Shown here: positions 31,114 to 39,968 of the stretch, piece after piece
Position numbering within the stretch: position 1 is the stretch's first letter
How the letters are laid out: the number at the start of each line of letters is the position of its first letter
Assembly (NCBI RefSeq): GCF_902833055.1
Contig: NZ_CADFEJ010000010.1
Coordinates: 62,001-126,000 of the forward strand
DNA length: 64,000 nucleotides
DNA from: Burkholderia territorii
GTDB lineage: Bacteria > Pseudomonadota > Gammaproteobacteria > Burkholderiales > Burkholderiaceae
Direction: 5' to 3'
Position numbers and translations under genes: made by a program
The notes under the pieces: generated by a model
The model's input: the letters and a program-made list of their open reading frames with translations, nothing else
Databases searched by the model: none
What the model was told of the DNA's origin: nothing

Positions 31114-32193
31114 ATGACCCGCTTCCTCGACGTTCCCGCGACCGCCCGACTGATCGCCAGCACTGGCGTCACGCCGTTCCTGCGTGAGCTCGTCGACACG
31201 CTGCGCGCCGACTACCTGCGCTGGGCCGATTTCGACAAATCGCCGCGCGTCGCCTGCCACTCGCGCGACGGCGTGATCGAGCTGATGCCCGTGGCGAACG
31301 CTTCGTTGTTCGCGTTCAAGTACGTGAACGGCCATCCCGTCAACGCCGCGCGCGGCATGCACACGGTGATGGCGTTCGGCGCGCTTGCCGAAGTCGACAC
31401 CGGGTACCCGCTGCTGCTCGCCGAACTCACGCTGACCACCGCGCTGCGCACGGCCGCGACGTCGGTGCTCGCCGCGCAGGCGCTCGCCCGCCGCGACTCG
31501 CGCACGATGGCGCTGATCGGCAACGGCGCGCAGAGCGAATTCCAGGCCATCGCGTTCCACACGCTGCTCGGCATCGACGAAATCCGCGTGTTCGACGTCG
31601 ACCGCCACGCGACCGACAAGCTCGTGAAGAACCTCGCCGCGTACCCGGAATTGCGCGTCGTGCGCGCCGCGTCGACGGCCGACGCCGTGCGCGGCGCCGA
31701 CATCGTGACGACCGTCACCGCCGACAAGGCATACGCGACGATCGTCACGGCGGACATGATCGAGCCCGGCATGCACCTGAACGCGGTCGGCGGCGATTGC
31801 CCGGGGAAGACCGAGCTCGAAGCGGGCGTGCTGACCGCAGGCCGCGTGTTCGTCGAATTCGAGCCGCAGTCGCGTATCGAGGGCGAAATCCAGCAGATGC
31901 CGGCCGACTTCCCCGTGACCGAATTGTGGCGCGTGCTGCAAGGCGAGACGACCGGCCGCGAACGCGCGGACGAAGTCACCGTGTTCGACTCGGTCGGCTT
32001 CGCACTCGAGGACTACTCGGCGCTGCGCTACCTGTATGCGCTCGCGCAGCAGCACAACGCGGGCGTCGAGATCGCGCTGATTCCGCCGGCCGTCGATCCG
32101 AAGAACCTGTTCGCGCTGATCGACGATCCGGCCGCGGTCGCGCAAGGGCACGCAGCCTTCGTGACCGAAGCCGTCGCCGCGTTCGCGCGCTGA
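31114..32193 (+). CDS. Ornithine cyclodeaminase
   Basis: This 359-residue NAD-dependent enzyme of the ornithine cyclodeaminase/mu-crystallin family converts L-ornithine to L-proline and ammonia. Seen motifs: MPVANASLFAFKYVNGHP (substrate Lys), ELTLTTALRTAATSVLAAQ, the dinucleotide loop ALIGNGAQSEFQA and HLNAVGGDCPGKTEL with the catalytic Asp. ATG 31114 follows GGAGA. The next gene encodes a CtlX-like amidinohydrolase; together they turn citrulline or a related guanidino compound to ornithine and on to proline. Confidence 0.9.
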   Translation: MTRFLDVPATARLIASTGVTPFLRELVDTLRADYLRWADFDKSPRVACHSRDGVIELMPVANASLFAFKYVNGHPVNAARGMHTVMAFGALAEVDTGYPLLLAELTLTTALRTAATSVLAAQALARRDSRTMALIGNGAQSEFQAIAFHTLLGIDEIRVFDVDRHATDKLVKNLAAYPELRVVRAASTADAVRGADIVTTVTADKAYATIVTADMIEPGMHLNAVGGDCPGKTELEAGVLTAGRVFVEFEPQSRIEGEIQQMPADFPVTELWRVLQGETTGRERADEVTVFDSVGFALEDYSALRYLYALAQQHNAGVEIALIPPAVDPKNLFALIDDPAAVAQGHAAFVTEAVAAFAR

Positions 32194-32251
32194 TTGTCAT
32201 CCCGGGCGGCGTGCACGCCGCCCTGCTCCCCGCCTCTCGCCGTTACCGCTC

Positions 32252-33253
32252 ATGAATCTCGTATCGATCCAGGCGCCGGCCGCCGTCGTGATGATCCGGC
32301 CGCACCGCTTCCTGCCGAATCCGCAGACCGCCGCCGACAACGCGTTCCAGCGCACGGCCGCCGCCGGGGCAAACGACACCGCGTCGGTGTCGGCCGCCGC
32401 GCGCGACGAAGTCACGGCCGCGGCGCACACGCTCACGGACGCAGGCGTGCGCGTACATGTGTTCGACGACCACGGCGAGCGCGACACGCCCGACTCCGTA
32501 TTCCCGAACAACTGGTTCTCGACGCATGCAGGCGGCCACATCGCACTGTTTCCGATGTATAGCCCGAACCGCCGCCGCGAGCGGCGCGCGGACATCGTCG
32601 AGATGCTGAAAGCGGAATACCGCGTACAGGACGTGATCGACTACTCGGGGCTCGAATACGACGACGTGTTCCTGGAAGGCACCGGCGCGATGGTGCTCGA
32701 CCACGTCGCGCGGATCGCATACACCGCGCGTTCGCGCCGCGCCGATCCGGTCGCGCTCGAGCGTTTCTGCACGAACTTCAACTTCGAGCCGATCTGCTTC
32801 GACACGGCCGACGCGCACGGCAAGCCGATCTATCACACGAACGTGATGATGAGCGTCGCAACCGACTTCGCGATGGTGGGCGTCGACCTGATCGCCGATC
32901 GGCGGCGCCGTGACGAAATCGTCCAACGACTGACCGAGACGGGCCGCGCGGTGATCGCGCTCGATCACGCACAGATCGCGAATTTCGCGGGCAATACGCT
33001 GGAACTGTCGGGCACGAACGGCCGCGTGCTCGCGCTGTCGCGGCGCGCGTTCGACTGTCTCACCGGCGCGCAGCGCGCGACGATCGAACGCAGCGCACGG
33101 CTGCTGCCGCTCGACGTGCCGACGATCGAACTGGCCGGCGGCTCGGTGCGCTGCATGCTCGCGGGAATTCATCTCGCGCGGCGGACGACCGCGCGGGATG
33201 CGCCCGCCGTGGAACCGTCCGCGTTGCCGCGCGAGACGTCGCCGCAAATCTGA
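32252..33253 (+). CDS. ctlX: Citrulline-utilisation hydrolase, CtlX-like (amidinotransferase fold)
   Basis: The 333-residue protein has the arginine deiminase/amidinotransferase fold with PNNWFSTHAGGHIALFPM, LEGTGAMVLDH (substrate Asp/Glu), His195 in YHTNVMMSV and catalytic Cys301 in GGSVRCMLAG. This arrangement matches CtlX, which hydrolyses citrulline to ornithine, carbon dioxide and ammonia; dimethylarginine hydrolases share the fold and are an alternative. It lies 58 bp after the ornithine cyclodeaminase gene and is presumably controlled by the same Lrp-type regulator. A hairpin follows the gene. Confidence 0.78.
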   Translation: MNLVSIQAPAAVVMIRPHRFLPNPQTAADNAFQRTAAAGANDTASVSAAARDEVTAAAHTLTDAGVRVHVFDDHGERDTPDSVFPNNWFSTHAGGHIALFPMYSPNRRRERRADIVEMLKAEYRVQDVIDYSGLEYDDVFLEGTGAMVLDHVARIAYTARSRRADPVALERFCTNFNFEPICFDTADAHGKPIYHTNVMMSVATDFAMVGVDLIADRRRRDEIVQRLTETGRAVIALDHAQIANFAGNTLELSGTNGRVLALSRRAFDCLTGAQRATIERSARLLPLDVPTIELAGGSVRCMLAGIHLARRTTARDAPAVEPSALPRETSPQI

Positions 33254-33274
33254 CCACCCGGCTTACAAAGCGCA

Positions 33275-33309
33275 GAACGGTTGCCGATGCGATGCAACGA
33301 CAACCGTTC
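33275..33309 (+). terminator. Hairpin terminator after the citrulline hydrolase gene
   Basis: GAACGGTTG (33275-33283) pairs perfectly with CAACCGTTC (33301-33309), with a 17-nt loop, followed by CTTATTTG. It lies between the convergent citrulline hydrolase and Hsp70 genes and is likely the end of the plus-strand transcript. Confidence 0.5.
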
Positions 33310-33406
33310 CTTATTTGAAGGCGATTGAACCGGCGAGCGTCAGCCCGCATCGGCAATGCCGCAGAATGCTCCGGGATCCGAACGATACCCAAGCCCGCCG
33401 CACTGC

Positions 33407-36208
33407 TCACCCCGCCAGCAGCTTCAACCCGGCCGGCAGCGTTTCGCCGAACACGCGTGCGGTGTCGGCCTCGTCGAACGCGATCGCCTCGCGAACCATG
33501 TCGATCCACGCGGCCGACACATTCGCGGAAGACAGACGCTTGATCACCGCCTCGCGCGTTTCATCCGGCAAATCGCGTTCGCGGTCGCCCGTCATCCGCG
33601 CGATTTGCGCGACCGCGAATGCCGCGGGTTCGACCTGCTTCCAGTCGAGCGCGAACAGCGCATCGAGCCAGCGCGTCGCGACGTCGGCCGGCACGACACT
33701 GTGCGCGCTGCCGTAGAACGGCCGCCGCGCGCCGATCCGTCCGAGCGCCCACGCGCACAGCGTGCGTTCGGACGGCTTCTGCAATTGCACGATCAAACGC
33801 TCGGCCAGCTCCACCTTGCGCTCGACCGGCAATCGCTCGAGCGACGCGGACAAGCGCGTCATGTCGGCCGGGCCGACCTTGGCCGGATCGAACGGCAGCT
33901 TGCGGCGCTTGTCGTCGGACGGTTCGAGGAACGCGATCGCATCGCGCACCTGCGTCTGCGCGTCGTCGTCGAGGCCGCCTGCCACGCGCCGCCACAGCGT
34001 CCACCACTCGGACCACACCTGCGCGTCGTTCACGTACTGAATCCCGTCGTCGAACAGCGGCCAAAGCTGCTCGATGCGCCACGCATCGAGCGGATGGCCG
34101 AAGCCCGGACGCAGGCAATAACCGGCAAGGTTCAGCCATGCCCGCTCGTGATCGGCCGAACGCCGGCGACGGCGCGCGCGCGCGAGCAGTGCGTCGAACA
34201 GTTCGCGCGCGAGCGCGACGTCCCACTCGTCGCGCGGCCCGAGCACCTGTTCAAGTTGCGCACGCAACCGTCGCGTGTCCTTCGGCGTGACGTTCGCGGC
34301 CTTGCTGCCGAACGAACGGTCGATCAGCTCGATCGCTTGATCGAGACGCGGATGGCGCGCAAGCGCGGTGTCGTCGGCCTGCGCGGGCGCATCGCCGCGC
34401 AACTGGAATTCGAGCCGCCAGCGCCGCGTCGCATCGTCAGTCGCGATGCAGTGCATTTCGAGCGTGCCGACTTCGGTCAGCGACGCGGTGAGTTTCACCG
34501 GCGTTTCGCGCGCATCGCCGCCGGCTTGCCGGTCGACGACCGTCGCGATCGGCGGCAACCGCACGAAATCGCCGCCGTCCAGTTCGACGAGATCGCCGGG
34601 CCGGTATGCCGTGTCGGCTACCGTCGATACGAGGTGGAAACGCACGGGCTGCCCGAGCTGCAGCGCAAACGTGCGCTGCTCGAGCCGGATCTCGCGGCCC
34701 TCTTCCGAACCGCGCGGCAACAGGCAGACACCGCGCGGGGCCGCGTCGGCGTCGCCATCGTCGAGCACGAGGAAATAACTGCGCGCGGAGCCGCCGCCGA
34801 TGCGCGGTGCATGCCCGGCCCGCGCCAGCCCGTAGGCCACCGCGCCGCGCGCGACCGCCACGTCCGGATGCGCGTTGTGCAGCACGTCGAGCGGTGCGCC
34901 GCGCCACGCGCCGAGCGTCTGCGCGAGACGGCCGGCGAGCGCGCCGGCGCGAAATACGCCGCCATTGAGCAGCAGCGTGTCGGGCAGCGGGCCTTCCGCA
35001 TGGCGATTCAGGAACGCGGCGACGTGGCGCGTGACGGCCGGGTCGCTCGCATACGGCAAGCCGAATTCGACGATCGCGGCCCGCGCGCGGCGCGGCAGCT
35101 CGCCGGCCTCGACCTGCGGAAAGAAACCGTCGACGACGATCTGCTCGACCTCCTGCCGCGTCAGCTCGGCCGAGCGCGCGCCGCCGACGAGCTTGCTGCC
35201 CGCGCCGAGCAGCGTCACGGTGACGGACGCCGGCGCGTCGTCGCCGAGCAGCCGCTCCTTCGCCGCGCGGCAGCGTTCGACGAGCTGCGACAGGCTCGCG
35301 GCCGACAACCGCGTGCCGGGCTCGGTCAACCTCGGCTCGAGCAGGCGCGCGAGCGCGAGGTCCATGTTGTCGCCGCCGAGCATCAGGTGATTGCCGACCC
35401 CGACGCGCGTGAAGGCTGGTTCGCCGTCGTCGCCCGGGGCAACGTCGACGAGCGTCAGATCGGTCGTGCCGCCGCCGACGTCGCAGATCAGCACGCGGCG
35501 CGCGGCGGCAAACGTGTCGCGCAACGTCGCGCGCTGGCCGTACAACCAGTCGTAGAACGCGGCCTGCGGCTCTTCCAGCAGCCGCAACGCCGGCAGCTTC
35601 GCGCGTCTGGCGGCCTCGACCGTCAATGCGCGCGCGCCGTCGTCGAACGACGCCGGCACCGTCAGAATGACGTCCTGCTTCGCGAGCGGCGCATCGGGAA
35701 AGCGTGCGTCCCACGCGGCACGCACGTGCGCGAGATAGCTCGCGCTCGCATCGACCGGCGACACCTTGTCGACGCCCTCGGCCGCGCCCCACGGCAGGAT
35801 CGCCGCGAGCCGGTCGACCGATGCGTGCGACAGCCAGCTCTTCGCGCTGGTGACGAGCCGGCCCGGCACCTGCGCGCCGAGCGTGCGCGCATAACGTCCG
35901 ATCACGGGCGGCGGCGCATCGTCGGCGCCGCCGTCGCGACCGGCCGAACCGCCCTCACCGCCGCCGCCGGAACGGGCGGCCGCGTCGCGCGCGCCGGCCG
36001 CCTGCCACGGCAACCTCAACGCTTCCGCCGCGAGTTCGCCCGCCGCCGGGTGATAGCGCACCGACGGCAGCAGCGGCTGCGCGGCCACCGCGCCGGGGCC
36101 GACCAGCTGCTCGACGTCGAACACGCGGATCGCGTCGGAGCCGGCCTCGACGTATGCGACGACCGTGTTGCTCGTGCCGAGGTCGATGCCGACCGTATAG
36201 CGCTTCAT
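33407..36208 (-). CDS. Long Hsp70-family protein with C-terminal DUF3731-like extension
   Basis: A 933-residue protein. The N-terminal ATPase has the phosphate-binding loop MKRYTVGIDLGTSNTVVAY, LLEEPQAAFYDWLYG, CDVGGGTTDLTLVDV and GGDNMDLALARLLEPRL. A glycine-rich insert (about residues 75-96) interrupts the early ATPase domain. A substrate-binding-like region follows, then a long helical C-terminus of over 250 residues (RRLRAQLEQVLGPRDEWDVA onward) not found in DnaK. It is the last gene of a three-gene operon with another Hsp70 and a DUF2760 protein, 5 bp after the former. No J-domain or GrpE partner is encoded here. It is presumably a specialised chaperone; clients unknown. Confidence 0.88.
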   Translation of the reverse strand: MKRYTVGIDLGTSNTVVAYVEAGSDAIRVFDVEQLVGPGAVAAQPLLPSVRYHPAAGELAAEALRLPWQAAGARDAAARSGGGGEGGSAGRDGGADDAPPPVIGRYARTLGAQVPGRLVTSAKSWLSHASVDRLAAILPWGAAEGVDKVSPVDASASYLAHVRAAWDARFPDAPLAKQDVILTVPASFDDGARALTVEAARRAKLPALRLLEEPQAAFYDWLYGQRATLRDTFAAARRVLICDVGGGTTDLTLVDVAPGDDGEPAFTRVGVGNHLMLGGDNMDLALARLLEPRLTEPGTRLSAASLSQLVERCRAAKERLLGDDAPASVTVTLLGAGSKLVGGARSAELTRQEVEQIVVDGFFPQVEAGELPRRARAAIVEFGLPYASDPAVTRHVAAFLNRHAEGPLPDTLLLNGGVFRAGALAGRLAQTLGAWRGAPLDVLHNAHPDVAVARGAVAYGLARAGHAPRIGGGSARSYFLVLDDGDADAAPRGVCLLPRGSEEGREIRLEQRTFALQLGQPVRFHLVSTVADTAYRPGDLVELDGGDFVRLPPIATVVDRQAGGDARETPVKLTASLTEVGTLEMHCIATDDATRRWRLEFQLRGDAPAQADDTALARHPRLDQAIELIDRSFGSKAANVTPKDTRRLRAQLEQVLGPRDEWDVALARELFDALLARARRRRRSADHERAWLNLAGYCLRPGFGHPLDAWRIEQLWPLFDDGIQYVNDAQVWSEWWTLWRRVAGGLDDDAQTQVRDAIAFLEPSDDKRRKLPFDPAKVGPADMTRLSASLERLPVERKVELAERLIVQLQKPSERTLCAWALGRIGARRPFYGSAHSVVPADVATRWLDALFALDWKQVEPAAFAVAQIARMTGDRERDLPDETREAVIKRLSSANVSAAWIDMVREAIAFDEADTARVFGETLPAGLKLLAG

Positions 36209-36213
36209 CGCGC

Positions 36214-38055
36214 TCAGGCGGCGCCGCGCACGTCGAACTCGACCTTCCAGCGCTCGTTCGTGCCGCTCGGGATCGCCTCGAGCTCGAGCGTGCCGGCTTC
36301 GGTCACGCGCGCATGCAGCTTCACCGGCACGACCTCGCCGACCGTGCGCCCTTCGGCGGGCAGCGTCGCCTGGATTTCCTCGAGCTCCTGCAGCTCCTCG
36401 GGCGACCAGTAGTCGAGCAGCGTGCCGACCTGGTCCTGGCGGCGCACCGACGACCCGAAGAAGCGGAACTGCACCGGCTCGCCGACGACGAGGCCGAACT
36501 CCTGCGGCGGCAACGCCGCATCCGTGCCTTCCTCCATCCCGAACGGCGCAACGCAGAGCGCCTGCACCGGCGGCTCCAGCCCCGGCACGGCGGGCATCGC
36601 CGATTCGATCGCGACGTAGTACGCGCGCGCCGTGCCGCCGCGAATGCGCACGCCGCGGCCGCGCTTCACGTAACCGTAATAAGCCGCGCCGCGCGCGACC
36701 GCCAGATCGAGATCCGCGCCTTCGAGCAGGCGCGCGGGCGCTGCGCCTTCGGCGGCCAGCCAGCCGTTGAGCGTGTCGAGCACGCGCTGAGTGAGCAACG
36801 TCGACTTGAACACGCCGCCGTTGAACAGAACCGCCGTCGGATGGAGGAACGTCGCGCCTTGCGGCAGCGTGCGCTGCACGCCGTCGAGCGTGTCGAGCGC
36901 CGCGACCTGGCGGCCGAGGAACGCCGCGAGATGGCGCGTGATGCCCGCGTCCTGCGCATACGGCAGGCCGAGCTGCGTCAGGCCGACGCGCGCACGGCTC
37001 ACCGGACGCGCCGCCGCGTCGACTTGCGGGAAGAAGCCTTCGAGGATCGTCTGCGTGAGTTCCGCGCGCGTCAGCTCCGTGCGGATCGAGCCGCCGATCA
37101 GCTTCGAGCCGCGGCTCGGCACGACGAGCGGCACCGCATCGGTCGTCGGGTCGGACAGCAGCGTTTCCTTCGCCGCGCGGCACGCGTAGGTCAGCGCGCG
37201 CAGTTGCCACGGATCGGCCTGCGTGCCCTGCTGCGCGAGCTTGCGCGCGACCACGTGCGCGAGCGCGAGATCCATGTTGTCGCCGCCGAGCAGGATGTGC
37301 TCGCCGACCGCCACGCGATGCAGTTCGAGATTGCCTTCGCGCTCGACCACCGCGATCAGCGACAGGTCGGTCGTGCCGCCGCCGACGTCCACGCACAGGA
37401 TCAGGTCGCCGACCTGCACCTGCTTGCGCCAGCCGCCTTCGCTCTTCTGGATCCAGCTGTAGAGCGCGGCCTGCGGCTCCTCGAGCAGCGTCATCCGCGA
37501 ATAGCCGGCGGCACGCGCGGCTTCGGCCGTCAGTTCGCGCGCGGCCGGATCGAACGACGCGGGGATCGTGACCGTCACGTCCTGGTCGGCGAACGGCGCG
37601 TCCGGATGCGCGTGGTCCCACGCTTCGCGCAGATGCGTCAGGTAGCGGATCGAGCTTTCCAGCGGCGACACGCGCGACACTTCCGGCGGCGCATCGCTCG
37701 GCAGGATCGCCGCGCGGCGGTCGACGCCCGGATGGCACAGCCAGCTCTTCGCGCTCGACACGAGGCGAATCGGCGTGCCCGCGCCGCGCGTGCGCGCCAT
37801 TTCGCCGACGGCGAAGGTGCGCGTGGCCGTCCACGGCAGCGTCAGGTCGCCCTGTGTCAGCTCGCTTTCATGCGGAAGATAGAGGAACGACGGCAGCAGG
37901 TCGCGCGACTCCAGCGCACCGGGTGCGGTCAGCTGCGCGATCGGCAGCACCTGCTGCGTGATCTTCTCGCCGTCGCTGGCGGCGCTGTCGACGTACGACA
38001 GCGCGCAATGGGTCGTACCGAGGTCGATACCGATCGAATAGCGCGGATCGCTCAC
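36214..38055 (-). CDS. Hsp70-family protein (DnaK-like)
   Basis: The 613-residue protein has the full Hsp70 ATPase: YSIGIDLGTTHCALSYVD, LLEEPQAALYSWIQ, CVDVGGGTTDLSLIAV, GGDNMDLALAHVVARKL and VLFNGGVFKS, followed by a beta-rich region (FGLVVGEPVQFRFFGSS, GTLELEAIPSGTNERWKVEF). It lacks the usual DnaK lid. It overlaps the DUF2760 gene stop by 4 bp and precedes the long Hsp70 by 5 bp. These paired Hsp70 proteins form a distinct branch seen next to DUF2760 in proteobacteria; the shared operon suggests a complex. Confidence 0.9.
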   Translation of the reverse strand: MSDPRYSIGIDLGTTHCALSYVDSAASDGEKITQQVLPIAQLTAPGALESRDLLPSFLYLPHESELTQGDLTLPWTATRTFAVGEMARTRGAGTPIRLVSSAKSWLCHPGVDRRAAILPSDAPPEVSRVSPLESSIRYLTHLREAWDHAHPDAPFADQDVTVTIPASFDPAARELTAEAARAAGYSRMTLLEEPQAALYSWIQKSEGGWRKQVQVGDLILCVDVGGGTTDLSLIAVVEREGNLELHRVAVGEHILLGGDNMDLALAHVVARKLAQQGTQADPWQLRALTYACRAAKETLLSDPTTDAVPLVVPSRGSKLIGGSIRTELTRAELTQTILEGFFPQVDAAARPVSRARVGLTQLGLPYAQDAGITRHLAAFLGRQVAALDTLDGVQRTLPQGATFLHPTAVLFNGGVFKSTLLTQRVLDTLNGWLAAEGAAPARLLEGADLDLAVARGAAYYGYVKRGRGVRIRGGTARAYYVAIESAMPAVPGLEPPVQALCVAPFGMEEGTDAALPPQEFGLVVGEPVQFRFFGSSVRRQDQVGTLLDYWSPEELQELEEIQATLPAEGRTVGEVVPVKLHARVTEAGTLELEAIPSGTNERWKVEFDVRGAA

Positions 38056-38657
38056 AGTTCCACCTCCGCCGGTGCGATCACCGATGCGTCGTGGCTGCCC
38101 GTCAGCTTCGGCAGGCGCACGTCGGCCACGCGCCAGCCGCGATGGCTGACCGTGCCCGTGAACGGCGCGGCGCCGACCACGTTGCCCGTCACGCGCACGG
38201 CCGTCGCGTCGAAGCCGGCCGGCAGCGTCACGCGGCTGCCTTCGGCTTCATCGCGCACCGGCACGATCGTGAAATGCTCGCGCAACGCGGCACGGCAGCC
38301 GTCGTGCACGAGGCGTGCGGCCGCGCCGATGTCGGCGTCCGTATAGCCGGCGATGTCTTCCTCGACGAAGTCGATGAAGCGCGCATCGCGCTGCAGCAGG
38401 CCCAACAGTTGCAGCGCGGCTTGCGGGCTCGCTTCGCGCAACTCGGGGGCCGGTGCCTTCACGGGCGCGGGTGCGGGTGCGGGTGCGGGTGCGGGTGCGG
38501 GCGCCGGGGCTGCGGCGGGTGCCGGCGCAACCGGGGCCGGGGCGCCATCGCGCACGCGCAGCACGTCGGCCGCGAACTCGCGGTTGCCGATCACGGAGAA
38601 GAACGTGCCGACGGCCAGCGACAGCCGGCCGAAAAAGGACAGGTTGGATTCGGGCAT
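38052..38657 (-). CDS. DUF2760 protein with Ala-Pro linker
   Basis: This 201-residue protein starts MPESNLSFFGRLSLAVGTFF, an amphipathic or membrane-associating helix, then has an Ala-Pro repeat linker (about residues 38-72) and a C-terminal domain (LQLLGLLQRDARFIDFVEED, ADIGAAARLVHDGC, HRGWRVADVRLPKL) typical of DUF2760. It heads the Hsp70 operon and overlaps the next start by 4 bp. It probably serves as an adaptor or nucleotide-exchange-like partner; the function is not known. Confidence 0.82.
   Translation of the reverse strand: MPESNLSFFGRLSLAVGTFFSVIGNREFAADVLRVRDGAPAPVAPAPAAAPAPAPAPAPAPAPAPVKAPAPELREASPQAALQLLGLLQRDARFIDFVEEDIAGYTDADIGAAARLVHDGCRAALREHFTIVPVRDEAEGSRVTLPAGFDATAVRVTGNVVGAAPFTGTVSHRGWRVADVRLPKLTGSHDASVIAPAEVEL
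38467..38496. repeat. Five perfect GCGGGT hexamers coding the Ala-Pro linker
   Basis: Five tandem GCGGGT units (minus strand ACCCGC), followed by decayed copies, encode Pro-Ala dipeptides in the DUF2760 protein. Gain or loss of units keeps the frame, so linker length can vary between strains. Confidence 0.85.
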
Positions 38658-39173
38658 GGGGTCTGGACTCCTGTGGGCTCGCAACACGGCGAGCGTCTTG
38701 CCTGGGCGCCGGGCGGCGGCGTGCGATGGCGCACCGCCGCCGCCCCGGCGCGTGATTCGGGCGCGCCCTCTCGGGTGCGGAAAACCCGTATTTTGCCCTG
38801 TGGCGGGCAAACCGGGCAGAAGTTGGGGGACAGAACACGACGGCACGCGGGTTTCGCGCCACGCCGGATTGTGTCGGACTGCCGTCTATCGGGTGACGGT
38901 CGTGCGGCGGCCGCGATGTTGCGGCGCGTCAGCGCGGCTTGCGGCGGCGCGCCGCCTTCGTGTCGAAATCGCGTGACGGCGTGCCGAGCGTGACCTTCCC
39001 GAAGTGCGCAAGCAGCACCGCCCCGGCCTCCTTCAGCGTGACCGACAGATGCGCGTTAACCGCCTGTTCGACCAGGCATGCGGGTGCATCGTCGGCGCCG
39101 ACGGGCAGGTCGTGCGGATCGATGCGCTGTTCATCGGCGCGCGCACGGAGACGGCGTGATATCTTCCATCGCC
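38658..39173. other. Intergenic region between the Hsp70 operon and the HAD gene
   Basis: The left half (38658-38928) holds the promoter region of the minus-strand Hsp70 operon and nothing else I can identify. The right half contains the uncertain minus-strand frame described separately. Confidence 0.4.
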
Positions 39174-39175
39174 AT
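38929..39175 (-). pseudogene. Possible small minus-strand gene, broken or with unclear start
   Basis: From about 39147 to TGA 38929 one minus-strand frame looks genuinely coding (ADEQRIDPHDLPVGADDAP, LVEQAVNAHLSVTLKEAG, AVLLAHFGKVTLGTPS) with G/C third positions, yet it has no usable start codon. An ATG at 39175 begins MAMEDITPSPCARR in the neighbouring frame and stops just where the good frame begins, so a single-base frameshift would join them into about 80 residues. The product is not recognised. Confidence 0.35.
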
Positions 39176-39896
39176 GCATCTGTCCAACGTTTCCGCCATC
39201 TCGTTCGATCTGGACGACACGCTGTGGCCGTTCGGCCCGTCCGTCGAACGGGCCGAGGCGTCGCTGCATGCGTGGCTGGTCGCGCATGCGCCCAACACCG
39301 CGAGCGTGCTGCCCACGTCGCAGGCACTGAGCCGGCTGCGCGACGAATACGAGCGCTTGCGGCCGGACCTCGCCGGAGACTACCGTGCGTTGCGCATCGG
39401 CTCGATCCGGCTTGCGCTCGAACGCGCGAGCGAAGACGTCACACTGACCGAGCGCGCCTACGACGTGTTCTATTCCGCGCGAAACGAGGTCGAGTTCTTC
39501 GACGATGCATTGCCGGCGCTCGCATGGCTGAGCGCGCGATTTCCGCTGATCGCGGTGACGAACGGCAATGCGGACCTTCGGCTGACCGGCGGCGGCGAGT
39601 TCTTCCGCGAAACGCTCAGCGCACGCGCGTTCGGGTTCGCGAAACCGCAGCCTGAAATCTTCCATGCGGCCGCCGCGACGCTCGGCGTGCCGGCGGCGGA
39701 ACTGCTCCACGTCGGCGACGACTTTCACCTCGATATCGTCGGCGCGTTGAATGCGGGGCTGCAGGCGGCGTGGGTCGTGCGCGACCAGGAGGCGGAAGCG
39801 GAGCACACCGCGCAGCGTACGCCATCCCCGCATCTGACCGTTCGCGACTTGTCGATGCTGTGTCGCGCGCTCGGCGGCCCCGCCGACACGCGATAA
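39174..39896 (+). CDS. HAD-superfamily hydrolase
   Basis: This 240-residue protein has all HAD motifs: ISFDLDDTLWPFG (nucleophile Asp), AVTNGNADL (motif II), FAKPQPEIF with the motif III Lys, and LHVGDDFHLDIVGALNAG (motif IV). A helical cap lies between motifs I and II. Such enzymes dephosphorylate small metabolites; the exact substrate is unknown. ATG 39174 is used; a GTG at 39156 upstream in frame is possible. Confidence 0.88.
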   Translation: MHLSNVSAISFDLDDTLWPFGPSVERAEASLHAWLVAHAPNTASVLPTSQALSRLRDEYERLRPDLAGDYRALRIGSIRLALERASEDVTLTERAYDVFYSARNEVEFFDDALPALAWLSARFPLIAVTNGNADLRLTGGGEFFRETLSARAFGFAKPQPEIFHAAAATLGVPAAELLHVGDDFHLDIVGALNAGLQAAWVVRDQEAEAEHTAQRTPSPHLTVRDLSMLCRALGGPADTR

Positions 39897-39968
39897 CCGC
39901 ACGCTCGCCAGGCCGAAAGATCGCGCGTTCAAAGTCGATCGCGCCGATCGGCACGACCGACCACCGCT

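Noticed and set aside
33356..36412. Plus-strand open frame of about 1000 codons
   Set aside because: Antisense to the long Hsp70 gene, low-complexity Arg/Ala-rich product.
36209..37834. Apparent fusion that would extend the long Hsp70 to 1475 residues
   Set aside because: The extension is an out-of-frame reading of the preceding Hsp70 gene; MKRYTVGIDLGTSNT at 36208 is the natural start.
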